DNA of 64,000 nt from a virus, in IMG/VR virus record IMGVR_UViG_3300005838_000623, positions 1 through 64,000 of that record. One strand, written 5' to 3'. How positions within the stretch are numbered: the stretch's first letter is position 1; each line of letters begins with the position of its first letter. Positions 8,189-15,829 of the stretch are shown here, one piece after another. The notes under the pieces are model-generated. The model was not told the origin of the DNA. It did not search any database and saw only the letters and a program-made list of their open reading frames with translations. Made by a program: the position numbers and the translations under genes.

Positions 8189-8358
8189 AGTTTACTTAGG
8201 CTTTTTCTTTTTCTTTGTTTTATCTTTACCTGGTTTGTCTCTACTTTTACTTTCCATCCTTGCCTCCCTTTTTTTCTAGTTGTATCAGTAGGTCCAAACT
8301 CTCCCATGCTTTTACCATGTAGTTTAGTTCTACTAAAGTTATAAAGGTCATGATTCAT
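8152..8358 (-). CDS. Small basic protein, possibly with a -1 frameshifted C-terminus
   Basis: A 68-residue, lysine-rich frame starting at ATG 8358, directly at the end of the glycosyltransferase-like gene, and running 37 bases into the next gene. A run of seven A residues (8275-8269, minus strand) is in the phase A AAA AAA, a known type of slippery heptamer. A -1 shift there would give an equally basic tail ending in KDKTKKKKKPK at stop 8192-8194, only three bases before ATG 8188, a more normal spacing. The shift could be programmed or an assembly error. Function unknown. Confidence 0.55.
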   Translation of the reverse strand: MNHDLYNFSRTKLHGKSMGEFGPTDTTRKKGRQGWKVKVETNQVKIKQRKRKSLSKLWNFLKTIRATK

Positions 8359-9284
8359 TACCAGCCTTCAATGCCGCGTATTACATCTAATTCTTGTATC
8401 ATTATATCATAGTTTGTGTGCTTGCTGTAATGTGTTTTAAAGAACTTACTTGCTTCAGCATCCATTTCGCATATAGGCATACCTAATTTGTTCTGTAATA
8501 TTTCTCCTATACGCTCTGCTTCATCCCATGGGTTTTGCATTTCGTATTCTCCATGATATATCTCATTGAGGTATGTAAAGTCTCTTACATTAATGTAATC
8601 CCAATCGGTAAGCATAGTTAAATATGTGCCTAACCGTGCGCCGTATATACTCCATATGCCGTGCTCAACATCGCGTCCTACAGTTTGCCATATACATAAG
8701 TTATCTAAGTTACGAGCGTGTATTTGTTGTTCAAATGTTTTTAAATCAGGTTTAGTTCCTTTGTTTAAAACCATCTTAACACCTTCTCTAAACCCAGCAC
8801 GCCATGCGTGTAATGCTGAACCATTTGGGTATGTTGTGCTATAGCAGTTATGCATTGGTCTGTAGTTGTCGTCAAAACAAAACTCTACTAATGTTTCATC
8901 AGAACCATCAGTGTTCTCATGTGTAGTCATGTTTAAAACAAAGTCCACAGGCCAACAACTTAACCCACCATTACCATACATTAGTCCGTTTATAATATTA
9001 CGACCCTTCCATCTAAACACACAATGTTTAGTAACATCATCCAATGTTAATTGTAAGTTAAAAAACTCTGGGTCGGGTAAGTTATCACCGTCTATTAAAA
9101 CAAATCGTCCTGAGGGAGAAGCTCTAGCCGCGGCCTTGTGTGCGGCATCTGATCCTTCTATACCATCAATGTGTATTGCCCATGGCACCATGTTTAGTAT
9201 CTTGGCCCAAAACTCATCCTTTTGTGGCTCATCGTATGTTAAGTATATGCAATCTAAGTCAGCAATGTCAACTATTTCAGTCAT
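8358..9284 (-). CDS. GT-A-type glycosyltransferase-like protein
   Basis: I place the start at ATG 9284, seven codons inside the longest frame, because GGAAGGA sits just upstream. That gives 308 residues. The N-terminal half has the layout of nucleotide-sugar transferases: CIYLTYDEP, then GRFVLIDGDNLPDPEFF with a DxD-type motif (D66 and D68), the usual metal and sugar-nucleotide site. Two other glycosyltransferase-like genes lie just upstream in the same direction, so the island probably alters a glycan or glycosylates a protein. The sugar and acceptor cannot be told from sequence. Confidence 0.6.
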   Translation of the reverse strand: MTEIVDIADLDCIYLTYDEPQKDEFWAKILNMVPWAIHIDGIEGSDAAHKAAARASPSGRFVLIDGDNLPDPEFFNLQLTLDDVTKHCVFRWKGRNIINGLMYGNGGLSCWPVDFVLNMTTHENTDGSDETLVEFCFDDNYRPMHNCYSTTYPNGSALHAWRAGFREGVKMVLNKGTKPDLKTFEQQIHARNLDNLCIWQTVGRDVEHGIWSIYGARLGTYLTMLTDWDYINVRDFTYLNEIYHGEYEMQNPWDEAERIGEILQNKLGMPICEMDAEASKFFKTHYSKHTNYDIMIQELDVIRGIEGW

Positions 9285-9627
9285 ATTCCTTCCTAAACAT
9301 ATCAAGACATATTCGATAGTTAATACATTTTACTAAGTGGTGGTGTCCGTTTGGATAAAATGAATTTGGCCGTGCCGCCAGGCCTGGCCATGACCGTCTT
9401 TGTTCGGATGTTCTCGCAAGTAATTCTTTTCTACATATAGCATCCATACGTAAATTAGGATTAAAGTTCTGGAATATACGATGTGTAGTCATTATATCTT
9501 GCGCCGCACCCCGACACTCTCCTTCCGAATGCATTCGTATTTGATACCAAACATCATTCTCACCTTGGTAATGTCCACTAAATGGACCTACACTCAACAT
9601 TATCATTAATAACCATGGTTCCCACAT
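9277..9627 (-). CDS. Small exported protein with two cysteines, unknown function
   Basis: A 116-residue protein with a hydrophobic N-terminus (PWLLMIMLSVGPFSG) like a signal peptide. It contains WYQI, then C38 and C65. AAGGAAATAAC precedes the start. It overlaps the glycosyltransferase-like start by eight bases. The arrangement resembles the 108-residue exported protein at 3348-3674, suggesting distant paralogues, though identity is low. Not recognised otherwise. Confidence 0.55.
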   Translation of the reverse strand: MWEPWLLMIMLSVGPFSGHYQGENDVWYQIRMHSEGECRGAAQDIMTTHRIFQNFNPNLRMDAICRKELLARTSEQRRSWPGLAARPNSFYPNGHHHLVKCINYRICLDMFRKEYD

Positions 9628-9637
9628 TGTTATTTCC

Positions 9638-9898
9638 TTAAGGGTAAATTACTCCAAACTTATCAGAGTCTTTAGTATTAAACTCCTTTTCAAATTTGTT
9701 TGCTTCTGCCCTTCGTTTGAACATTACTTTCACACCAGCGGCGTAGACAGTGTTATCTACTATATATTCATTTTCACAGTTTTTTTCACACCAAGTTTTT
9801 ACACTTCTGTAAATGCCAACTGCTTTTTTAAACTCGTTGTTTTCTATAATTTCCCCTGTGTCAGCTTCCCATGGGAATGTTGCATGTTTTGTTATCAT
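9638..9898 (-). CDS. Hypothetical protein (86 aa)
   Basis: An 86-residue soluble protein preceded by a good ribosome site (AGGAG). Its ATGA start overlaps the stop of the gene at 9895, so translation is coupled. Two close cysteines (WCEKNCENEY) and the phrase MFKRRAEANKFEKEF are visible, the latter reminiscent of small phage proteins that read host or viral amino-acid strings, but I cannot assign a family. Confidence 0.6.
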   Translation of the reverse strand: MITKHATFPWEADTGEIIENNEFKKAVGIYRSVKTWCEKNCENEYIVDNTVYAAGVKVMFKRRAEANKFEKEFNTKDSDKFGVIYP

Positions 9899-10308
9899 TT
9901 TTTCTCCTGTTGTAATTGATAATAATTTTCATCTTTATTGAATTTTACTTTATCAGCAGTAATAATTTCTTTAATAATCCTATGATCCTTGTCTGTAACA
10001 TATACGGGTAAATCTGGATCTAATTCTGTTGCGTGTGTTACTTTAGTATATTTTCTTAAACGGTTATATACGTCATGTTTAATTGGTTCTAACTTACCAT
10101 TAATTATTACCCAATCAGTAATGTGATTAGTGTCTAACCATTTAGAAGGGACTTTAATATGAAGACGGAACTCATCTACATATATGGATGCTTCATATAT
10201 AATGCCGTTATCATGATAATATAAGCAGTAATCTACTTTAGCAACTTCTAATTCTTCCTGTGATTCAATTGCTTCTATTAAATCATCTATTCCTTTAATC
10301 GTGCTCAT
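9895..10308 (-). CDS. Hypothetical protein (137 aa)
   Basis: A 137-residue protein with an acidic N-terminal helix (DDLIEAIESQEELEVAK), then alternating strands (YCLYYHDNGIIYEASIYVDE) and a mixed C-terminal half. It overlaps the glycosyltransferase-like gene upstream by 14 bases and the next gene by four, so it belongs to the same operon. No domain is recognised. Confidence 0.6.
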   Translation of the reverse strand: MSTIKGIDDLIEAIESQEELEVAKVDYCLYYHDNGIIYEASIYVDEFRLHIKVPSKWLDTNHITDWVIINGKLEPIKHDVYNRLRKYTKVTHATELDPDLPVYVTDKDHRIIKEIITADKVKFNKDENYYQLQQEKK

Positions 10309-11158
10309 AGTATTCTATTGTTTTATCTGCTAGGTACTCTTTACACTCTGCACCATGTACTGGATATATTTGCGGCTCTACGCCTAATATTAAACCAACG
10401 TCATCACTATACTCTATATTAATAATATCTTCTATCTCATGTTGCTCTGGCCAACCCAGTATGTTGTTTTTCATATGCACAAATGTTGGGTAGTCTAACA
10501 CATTATTTGTATGTGTATATTCTGCTTCTTGTAACACTAATGCTATTGCTAACGCAACATCAGTAGTAGGCTTTTCATCTCTACAATTTTTTAAACATTC
10601 AGATACTTCATCCCAATTTTTATAAACCCATTTAAGTGCTCTAAACAGTTTTAAACTTTCTTCTCCATAACGGAAGTACATAAACCCACTATAAGTGTTA
10701 GGTAAGTTGTTGATATCAAAGAGTTTTCTGTACTTGCGTGAGTTAGATATAGAACCGTCTAGTTTACGAACATTGGTCGCAATCATTACTTCCTGCTCAC
10801 GCATAAACGTCCACCAATGATCTATATTGCGTGTAAACACAATATCACAATCTAACTTAACTGTCTCTTTAAATGGTGTTATTGACCATGCTTTCCATTC
10901 ATTGCCTAACTTCCATGAGTCATCCTCACTATCATCGCCCCACGGAATGTCTACTACATAGTCAAATACTTTGTAATGCTTTTCTGTTAATTGTTCTTTA
11001 GTTGGTTTATCTACAGCGATGGCAAACTTGTTTATAGTTTGTGTTGCTTTTAGACTTAATCCACAGGCGTATGCTAGTTTTAAATAGTCAGTATCGTTGT
11101 TATTTTGAACAAATGTGAAGTACCCAATTTGTTCATTATGTTCCTTGATTCTTTTCAT
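10295..11158 (-). CDS. GT-A-type glycosyltransferase-like protein
   Basis: This 287-residue protein has the segment ITPFKETVKLDCDIVFTRN, with a DxD motif (D103, D105) preceded by a hydrophobic strand as in GT8-like enzymes. After it come an acceptor-domain-like region (PNTYSGFMYFRYG) and a late EKPTTDVALAIAL segment. The next gene upstream has the same layout (TPYEKTLLLDVDYLMF), so the two are paralogues. They overlap by 23 bases. Expected role is transfer of a sugar from a nucleotide donor; the acceptor is unknown. Confidence 0.62.
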   Translation of the reverse strand: MKRIKEHNEQIGYFTFVQNNNDTDYLKLAYACGLSLKATQTINKFAIAVDKPTKEQLTEKHYKVFDYVVDIPWGDDSEDDSWKLGNEWKAWSITPFKETVKLDCDIVFTRNIDHWWTFMREQEVMIATNVRKLDGSISNSRKYRKLFDINNLPNTYSGFMYFRYGEESLKLFRALKWVYKNWDEVSECLKNCRDEKPTTDVALAIALVLQEAEYTHTNNVLDYPTFVHMKNNILGWPEQHEIEDIINIEYSDDVGLILGVEPQIYPVHGAECKEYLADKTIEYYEHD

Positions 11159-12014
11159 ATGTCACATGCGTTTTTTGATTTGATATAACAGGTTGAAACA
11201 CATAATCTAATATCTCTTTAGCACAATTTATTATACTATGCTTGTTCATAATATGAATATTAGTATTTGTTATATAAGATACTTCTATTTTATTTTTATT
11301 TTCATATTCATATATTACACTAGTATCTGGTTTTACTCTAGTTAATGTGCTTTCTGAAGGGAGAGTAAACAAAGGACTCTGAAAATAACTATTACAGTTT
11401 AATAAATTATATGCAATACTTATAGCATAGTCATTTCTGTATGGGCCACTTCTGAAATTATATAAATTGTAATAATATTGATAGTTATCTCGTACTAACT
11501 TAACAAGATTAAAAAACTCCTTTGCTGTATTATTTTTAGTAAAATATAATACAGTTGCCCATAACATTGGAGTACTACTCCAGTGTAATAGTTTGTCATC
11601 TATAAAACTGTTTTTACCTGTAATGTCATAAACATTATTATGGCATATTAATTCTTGATCAGATTCAAATAGCCATTGCAACGAGTTATTAAACATAAGA
11701 TAATCTACGTCTAATAGTAATGTTTTTTCGTATGGGGTTAAATCATATGCGTGTGGGCGAGTTTTATTGTGCCAAGTAACTTCTTCTGTCTTACCATTAG
11801 GAATTCTAAAAGTGCGGTGGCCACTATCACCTGCCTCAACTATGATAACATCATCAAAAGGATGTCCTTCATCTATATTTTTATCAGTGACTAGGGTTAC
11901 ACCACAATGTGGTAAATGTTTTTTAACTAATAATGTACAGAGCTTAGCTAGTTCTGTATATTTTATTGATTCATTATTGTATGCAAACAATAATATGCCA
12001 TTTTCTGTGGCCAT
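11136..12014 (-). CDS. GT-A-type glycosyltransferase-like protein (paralogue)
   Basis: This 292-residue protein has LTPYEKTLLLDVDYLMFNN (DxD at D102/D104), then STPMLWATVLYF and a YRNDYAISIAYNLL segment matching the neighbouring paralogue. The C-terminal part is AT-rich and Asn/Lys-rich. Its start lies immediately beside the 116-residue gene at 12016, so both would be read from the promoter at 12374-12402. Substrate not known. Confidence 0.62.
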   Translation of the reverse strand: MATENGILLFAYNNESIKYTELAKLCTLLVKKHLPHCGVTLVTDKNIDEGHPFDDVIIVEAGDSGHRTFRIPNGKTEEVTWHNKTRPHAYDLTPYEKTLLLDVDYLMFNNSLQWLFESDQELICHNNVYDITGKNSFIDDKLLHWSSTPMLWATVLYFTKNNTAKEFFNLVKLVRDNYQYYYNLYNFRSGPYRNDYAISIAYNLLNCNSYFQSPLFTLPSESTLTRVKPDTSVIYEYENKNKIEVSYITNTNIHIMNKHSIINCAKEILDYVFQPVISNQKTHVTYEKNQGT

Positions 12015-12015
12015 C

Positions 12016-12366
12016 TTATAGCTGCTCGGGCTTTCGTATTCCCCTAATCTTGTTCATTTGTACCATATATTCGTTATTAACTTCATAATATCGTTGCCAT
12101 AATTTTTCACAAAATTCTTGTGAGTTTTCTATTAATATAGGATTATCATATGAATCTAATATTATTGTGGGATTTGCTTTTAAATCTGCTGATTGTGCTA
12201 TTTGTTGGCGTAACGAAAGCATTTCAGCAAATGTAATTAATTCTCTGGTTACTTTAAATAAACCGCTGTTATAGGGGAGGGATAATAAACCTAGAGTGGC
12301 TTCACGCATTGTTGCGTGGGCCACTTTTTGGTTAAACTTCTTTTTAACTGTATCTTTTACACTCAT
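12016..12366 (-). CDS. Hypothetical protein, first gene of the accessory operon
   Basis: A mostly helical 116-residue protein (TMREATLGLLSLP, ITFAEMLSLRQQIAQSADLKANP). It is the first gene after a perfect sigma70 promoter whose -10 box ends only seven bases before ATG, and no Shine-Dalgarno sequence is present, so its mRNA should be leaderless or nearly so. It heads the minus-strand series of glycosyltransferase and radical SAM genes. No family recognised. Confidence 0.65.
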   Translation of the reverse strand: MSVKDTVKKKFNQKVAHATMREATLGLLSLPYNSGLFKVTRELITFAEMLSLRQQIAQSADLKANPTIILDSYDNPILIENSQEFCEKLWQRYYEVNNEYMVQMNKIRGIRKPEQL

Positions 12367-12373
12367 ATATAAT

Positions 12374-12402
12374 ATTATACATGAATTCTTTCATTATGTC
12401 AA
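12374..12402 (-). promoter_or_regulatory. Consensus sigma70 promoter, leaderless configuration
   Basis: Minus-strand TTGACA (12402-12397), 17 bp, TATAAT (12379-12374), then exactly 7 nt to ATG 12366. The predicted transcription start falls within about one base of the initiation codon. It lies between the late structural block and the accessory island and would drive the whole island early. Confidence 0.87.
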
Positions 12403-12405
12403 CTA

Positions 12406-13320
12406 TTATGTTTGAGCAAAACTACCCACTAATGCATATGCAGGAGCTGCACTCCAACTAGCATTATTTAATTGAGTAGTATTGGGTGTTCTATGCGTAA
12501 TAGTATTAGTTACTGTACCATCGACGGTATCATTAAAGTCATCAGCTGCGGCGTCTGCCCACGTAATTTTCATAGTTACAACTTCGCCAACGTCTGCGTT
12601 ACTACCTTGTACGCCGTTAGATTTAGCTTCTACTAAAATATAACTTGCTGTATAAGGAGTAGTACCTTCAAACTGCTTAAATATTGTTTGATACGATGTT
12701 GTCATATCATAATAACCAATAGTTGTTGCTATGGTGCCTGGTGTTCCAGAACCACCTGACTTGGTTGTGCCCTGTGCGGCAAAAATAATTGTGCCACAAG
12801 CAGTTGCTAAAGCAGTCCATTCTGTGTTTTTAGTGTTACTGGTGCTAGTACTTTTAGCGAATGATAGTCGTGTTGAACCACCCGCATTGTAATAATATCT
12901 TACTGCATCAGCACTTGCAAATGTTAGTGTATATTCATGAATTGTTGTTACTGTCCAACTGCCTGCACCGCTACCAGTACTAGTAGTATCAGTGTAGTTG
13001 CCAGTATCAATATTCAATCTATTCGTGTTAATCAACGCCGTGTTTGCAGTTAATGCTGTAAATGCGCTAATTGTGTCGCCCGCACTGGGTGATGTGATCG
13101 ATGTTAGAGATGTGCCTTGGTGGGCCGCGGCCGTTGTCTCTCTTGCTAATAACGTAGACCATTGCGTGGCAGTTACAGTATCACCAATCGAAACATCAGC
13201 AATTGTGTTAGACTGGCCGTAGCCTTGGTCTCCACTGCCAGTGCCCCAGTTGGTGTTAAAATCTCCGCGAAAACTACTATAATGTGAAGCTAATATAGTA
13301 TCGCCAGTTGAGTATGCCAT
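12406..13320 (-). CDS. Virion structural protein, tail-fibre type
   Basis: A 304-residue Thr/Ser/Ala/Gly-rich, cysteine-poor protein of the type found in marine phage tail fibres (TGDTILASHYSSFRGDFN near the start). AGGAGAAAT before ATG 13320 supports the start. A late-type ACTAAATA box at 13407-13414 and a perfect 18-nt palindrome at 13382-13399 lie upstream. It is the last gene of the late minus-strand block; the following gene belongs to the early island. The C-terminal third is beta-rich and might be a receptor-contact or capping domain, which is inference. Confidence 0.65.
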   Translation of the reverse strand: MAYSTGDTILASHYSSFRGDFNTNWGTGSGDQGYGQSNTIADVSIGDTVTATQWSTLLARETTAAAHQGTSLTSITSPSAGDTISAFTALTANTALINTNRLNIDTGNYTDTTSTGSGAGSWTVTTIHEYTLTFASADAVRYYYNAGGSTRLSFAKSTSTSNTKNTEWTALATACGTIIFAAQGTTKSGGSGTPGTIATTIGYYDMTTSYQTIFKQFEGTTPYTASYILVEAKSNGVQGSNADVGEVVTMKITWADAAADDFNDTVDGTVTNTITHRTPNTTQLNNASWSAAPAYALVGSFAQT

Positions 13321-13381
13321 ATTCGATTTCTCCTAGGATTTATCTAAATTTAAATATCGTTTATATATAATTTCTCGAGAA

Positions 13382-13399
13382 ATGACTTTATAAAGTCAT
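13382..13399 (-). promoter_or_regulatory. 18-nt perfect palindrome in 5' leader
   Basis: ATGACTTTATAAAGTCAT is a perfect inverted repeat. A second, 14-nt palindrome (ATTTCTCGAGAAAT, 13370-13383) abuts it. On the minus strand it begins 8 nt after the late box 13407-13414, close to the expected mRNA 5' end, so it could form a 5' hairpin. Confidence 0.6.
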
Positions 13400-13406
13400 C
13401 TACACT

Positions 13407-13414
13407 TATTTAGT
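13407..13414 (-). promoter_or_regulatory. Late promoter box (ACTAAATA)
   Basis: The minus-strand ACTAAATA matches the TAAATA core of T4-type late promoters. The same ACTAAATA form precedes genes at 46042, 58642 and 34172 in this window. It would drive the 304-residue structural gene with a leader of about 80 nt. Confidence 0.5.
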
Positions 13415-13428
13415 ATAAATCGTTATAT

Positions 13429-14973
13429 TTAAACAACCCGCACTATGCAATTTACTAGTGTAACATGTGATTCTTCTTTATCAGTATCACTTTCTAAGGC
13501 GCGACCAATAACATTCCAGGAAGTACATTCTTCTTTAGTTGCCTTCCTTGCTGTACCATTACCTGCTGAAACTAATCTATCACCTTTTGTAATTGACCCT
13601 GTTACTTTAACTGGAACACGTCCTGATATTGCTACTGAAACACCATCTTGCTCACTATTCATTAAGTATGCTGGATACGAACTAACAACACCTAACACAT
13701 CTTCTGAAGCATCATTTTCACACATAGTAACTTCTTTTTTGCCACCAATTTGTAATACTGTTCCTGGATCATATGCATAATCTGCTGTAAAGTTTTCTGC
13801 CAAGTCAGCATATTTCGCTTGTGATGATATGCCTGTCATTGTAGCACAATGCATGTTAGCATATGAGTCAATTGTTACATTGCCTGCTGTAGAACCTGTT
13901 TCAGTTGTATTAACTGCGGCCCATTCGTCTGCTGTTTCATCCCAAAAGAAACCAGTATTAGTACTAGAGCCACGCTCTACTATTAGACCAGCATCAAATG
14001 CTGGGGTGCCAGTTACATTTTTAGCAACAACAATTAAAGGATCTTCTACAAGCAAATTATTTGTATTAAGTGTTGTAGTTGTACCACTTACCGTTAAATC
14101 ACCTGCGATAGTTACTGAGTTTGTTGAACCATCAATAGTAACAGAAGTTGCTGGTGAACCACCTTGGTTAATACCAAGTAGTATGTTACCATTACTTGTA
14201 ACATTTTTAATTGTTACATCATTACCAGATACACTCATTGACAAGTCTGAGTCAACACCAACGGTCATACCATTATCGTTGACAACACCTAGTGTTCCAC
14301 TTGTTGTGTCGTTAGCATTTGAACGCAAGTAATTTGCGGCCGCTACGCCACCCAATGCATCTGAGTCTGTTGCTGTGCCTTTGTACTTTGCACCTGAAAC
14401 GTTTGTACTTAAATTGTAGCCTGGACTTACTGTTGTAAATCCTGTAATAGCAACGTTTGGTGTAAAAACAGTATCTTTAGAAACAATTGCTACTAATGAA
14501 TCTGCTACATACATTTTTACTACTGTATGTGATACTGCTCCATTGTCTACTATTGAATCTACTATTGCACCACTAATTACACCACCCGAGTAACTAGGAC
14601 CGATAACGATCCAGGCACTACCATTATATGCTTTAAGCTGATCAGCAGTGGTGTCATACCATAAATCACCTTCTACTGGACTAGCTGGTTGTGTTGCCGA
14701 TGATGTAGTACCACCTGATTCTACCCAGGTTGTTCCATTGTATACTTTGAGTGCAGTATTAGTTGTGTCCCACCAGAGTGTTCCAGCTAGTGGTGTTGAC
14801 GGAGCGGATGAATTTGCAAAATTTTCTAATAATTTTACAAAGTTTTCATTTTGAATTTCACCATAACCGGCATAGTTTTTGCCGATCAGAGTCAAGTTAG
14901 TTGTTGTATCTAACGTGCCATCCGCTACGACCGCCAGAACTGCCCCACTTGTTTTATTTACAGTATATGCCAC
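13429..14973 (-). CDS. Tail-fibre protein with C-terminal peptidase-G2-like (IMC) domain
   Basis: A 514-residue modular virion protein. Residues 60-130 hold two copies of a short G-x-LW(W/Y)DTT..LKxYNG(T/S)xW module. Residues around 285-370 hold the marine-phage module GDLTVSGTTTTLNTNNLLVEDPLIVV...ERG.....FWDE. The last 130 residues (YADLAENF, YDPGTVLQIGG, GRVPVKVTG, GDRLVSAGNG) resemble the autoproteolytic C-terminal chaperone domain of phage tail spikes (peptidase G2/IMC type). That match is from motif memory. A TATAAATA late box lies at 15062-15069. Confidence 0.72.
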   Translation of the reverse strand: MAYTVNKTSGAVLAVVADGTLDTTTNLTLIGKNYAGYGEIQNENFVKLLENFANSSAPSTPLAGTLWWDTTNTALKVYNGTTWVESGGTTSSATQPASPVEGDLWYDTTADQLKAYNGSAWIVIGPSYSGGVISGAIVDSIVDNGAVSHTVVKMYVADSLVAIVSKDTVFTPNVAITGFTTVSPGYNLSTNVSGAKYKGTATDSDALGGVAAANYLRSNANDTTSGTLGVVNDNGMTVGVDSDLSMSVSGNDVTIKNVTSNGNILLGINQGGSPATSVTIDGSTNSVTIAGDLTVSGTTTTLNTNNLLVEDPLIVVAKNVTGTPAFDAGLIVERGSSTNTGFFWDETADEWAAVNTTETGSTAGNVTIDSYANMHCATMTGISSQAKYADLAENFTADYAYDPGTVLQIGGKKEVTMCENDASEDVLGVVSSYPAYLMNSEQDGVSVAISGRVPVKVTGSITKGDRLVSAGNGTARKATKEECTSWNVIGRALESDTDKEESHVTLVNCIVRVV

Positions 14974-15043
14974 GCTAATTCTCCTATTTAATCGATTAAA
15001 GTGTATACGGCCATCTCTTGGCCAATTATTGAATGCTTATAGC

Positions 15044-15061
15044 ATAATATACGTATATTAT
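15044..15061 (-). repeat. 18-nt perfect palindrome beside a late box
   Basis: ATAATATACGTATATTAT is a perfect inverted repeat directly abutting the TATAAATA box at 15062-15069. The predicted transcription start would fall inside it, so it may act as a DNA site rather than as an RNA hairpin. Confidence 0.5.
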
Positions 15062-15069
15062 TATTTATA
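15062..15069 (-). promoter_or_regulatory. T4-type late promoter box (TATAAATA)
   Basis: Exact T4 late consensus TATAAATA on the minus strand, 88 bases before ATG 14973, in the 164-base gap between two structural genes. Confidence 0.75.
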
Positions 15070-15137
15070 CCTAGACTAAAATAAACGCTTTTAAATTACA
15101 GAAAACGCCTATTTTGTTCTAAATCTATTTATGAATA

Positions 15138-15812
15138 TTAAGTAGCACTACTTAAATTTGTGAGTGTTTGAATTCTAACTGTATAATCTATTTGAATTAA
15201 GCGATTAAGTGATTTTTGCACTGGGTGAAATACTACATGTGTTAATAGGTTGCCTGTGGCGATACCACCTACTTCCCAACTTTTTAAACCCAATTCATCA
15301 AAAACATATGCTCCATCTAGTGCTGATGAGTTATCAAATGCTTCTTGCCCGGCTGGCTCTCCATAATCAAGCAAACAAGTTACTAAAATATCTGTATAAA
15401 TTGTGCCACTAGTATGGGTTATTGTCATTTTATTTCTTGTAGGATCTGTATTTGAGGAACTACTTCCATCAACTACTTTATAATAAGTTTTATTATACAA
15501 ATCCGAAGAGGCGCCTGAGTTATTGGCAGGCAAGTAAGTTATGATGCCAGTTGTTGATACTGATGTACCACCATTGCCGAAGTGCATTTCATGTATAAAT
15601 CCAGTAGTTTGGTTGGATATACTGTCTGCTAATGCTTTAGAAAAGTTTTCATAATGAATAGCGTTACGTTGTTCTACAAATACTTCGTCTGTGTCTGGGT
15701 CAAATATCTTAATAAACCCTTCAACATTTACGCCTGGAATTTCGTTAGGTTGCTTTTCTTCCATTTCTTCGTGCTCTTCGCTGGTGTCTTGCTTGATTTC
15801 GTTGTTGTCCAT
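15138..15812 (-). CDS. Virion structural protein, tail or baseplate associated
   Basis: A 224-residue protein with a very acidic, Gln/Glu-rich N-terminus (residues 1-25), then a Ser/Thr/Asn-rich beta-type body containing GFIKIFDPDTDEVFVEQRNAIHYENF, a phrase typical of marine phage fibre-attachment proteins. It lies 17 bases after the giant protein gene in the same direction. There is no Shine-Dalgarno sequence at normal distance; instead a GATAAATA late box ends six bases before ATG, which predicts a leaderless late mRNA. Probably a tail-fibre connector; the exact role is inferred from position. Confidence 0.65.
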   Translation of the reverse strand: MDNNEIKQDTSEEHEEMEEKQPNEIPGVNVEGFIKIFDPDTDEVFVEQRNAIHYENFSKALADSISNQTTGFIHEMHFGNGGTSVSTTGIITYLPANNSGASSDLYNKTYYKVVDGSSSSNTDPTRNKMTITHTSGTIYTDILVTCLLDYGEPAGQEAFDNSSALDGAYVFDELGLKSWEVGGIATGNLLTHVVFHPVQKSLNRLIQIDYTVRIQTLTNLSSAT

Positions 15813-15818
15813 CTGAAG

Positions 15819-15826
15819 TATTTATC
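15819..15826 (-). promoter_or_regulatory. Late promoter box (GATAAATA), leaderless configuration
   Basis: Minus-strand GATAAATA followed by CT, as in the extended T4 late consensus, ending 6 nt before ATG 15812. The predicted start site is at or next to the initiation codon. Confidence 0.5.
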
Positions 15827-15829
15827 CTA

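Noticed and set aside
9240-9275. TTGACA followed by TATACT on the minus strand
   Set aside because: Spacing is 18 bp and the whole element lies within well-conserved-looking coding sequence of the glycosyltransferase-like gene (VDIADLDCIYLT), so it is probably chance.
13445-14332. Plus-strand open frames opposite tail-fibre genes
   Set aside because: They are antisense shadows of Thr/Ala-rich structural genes, with no ribosome sites and no protein-like pattern of their own.
12406-15812. Diversity-generating retroelement target
   Set aside because: No reverse transcriptase, template repeat or C-type-lectin variable region is seen in the window, although such elements can target tail fibres.
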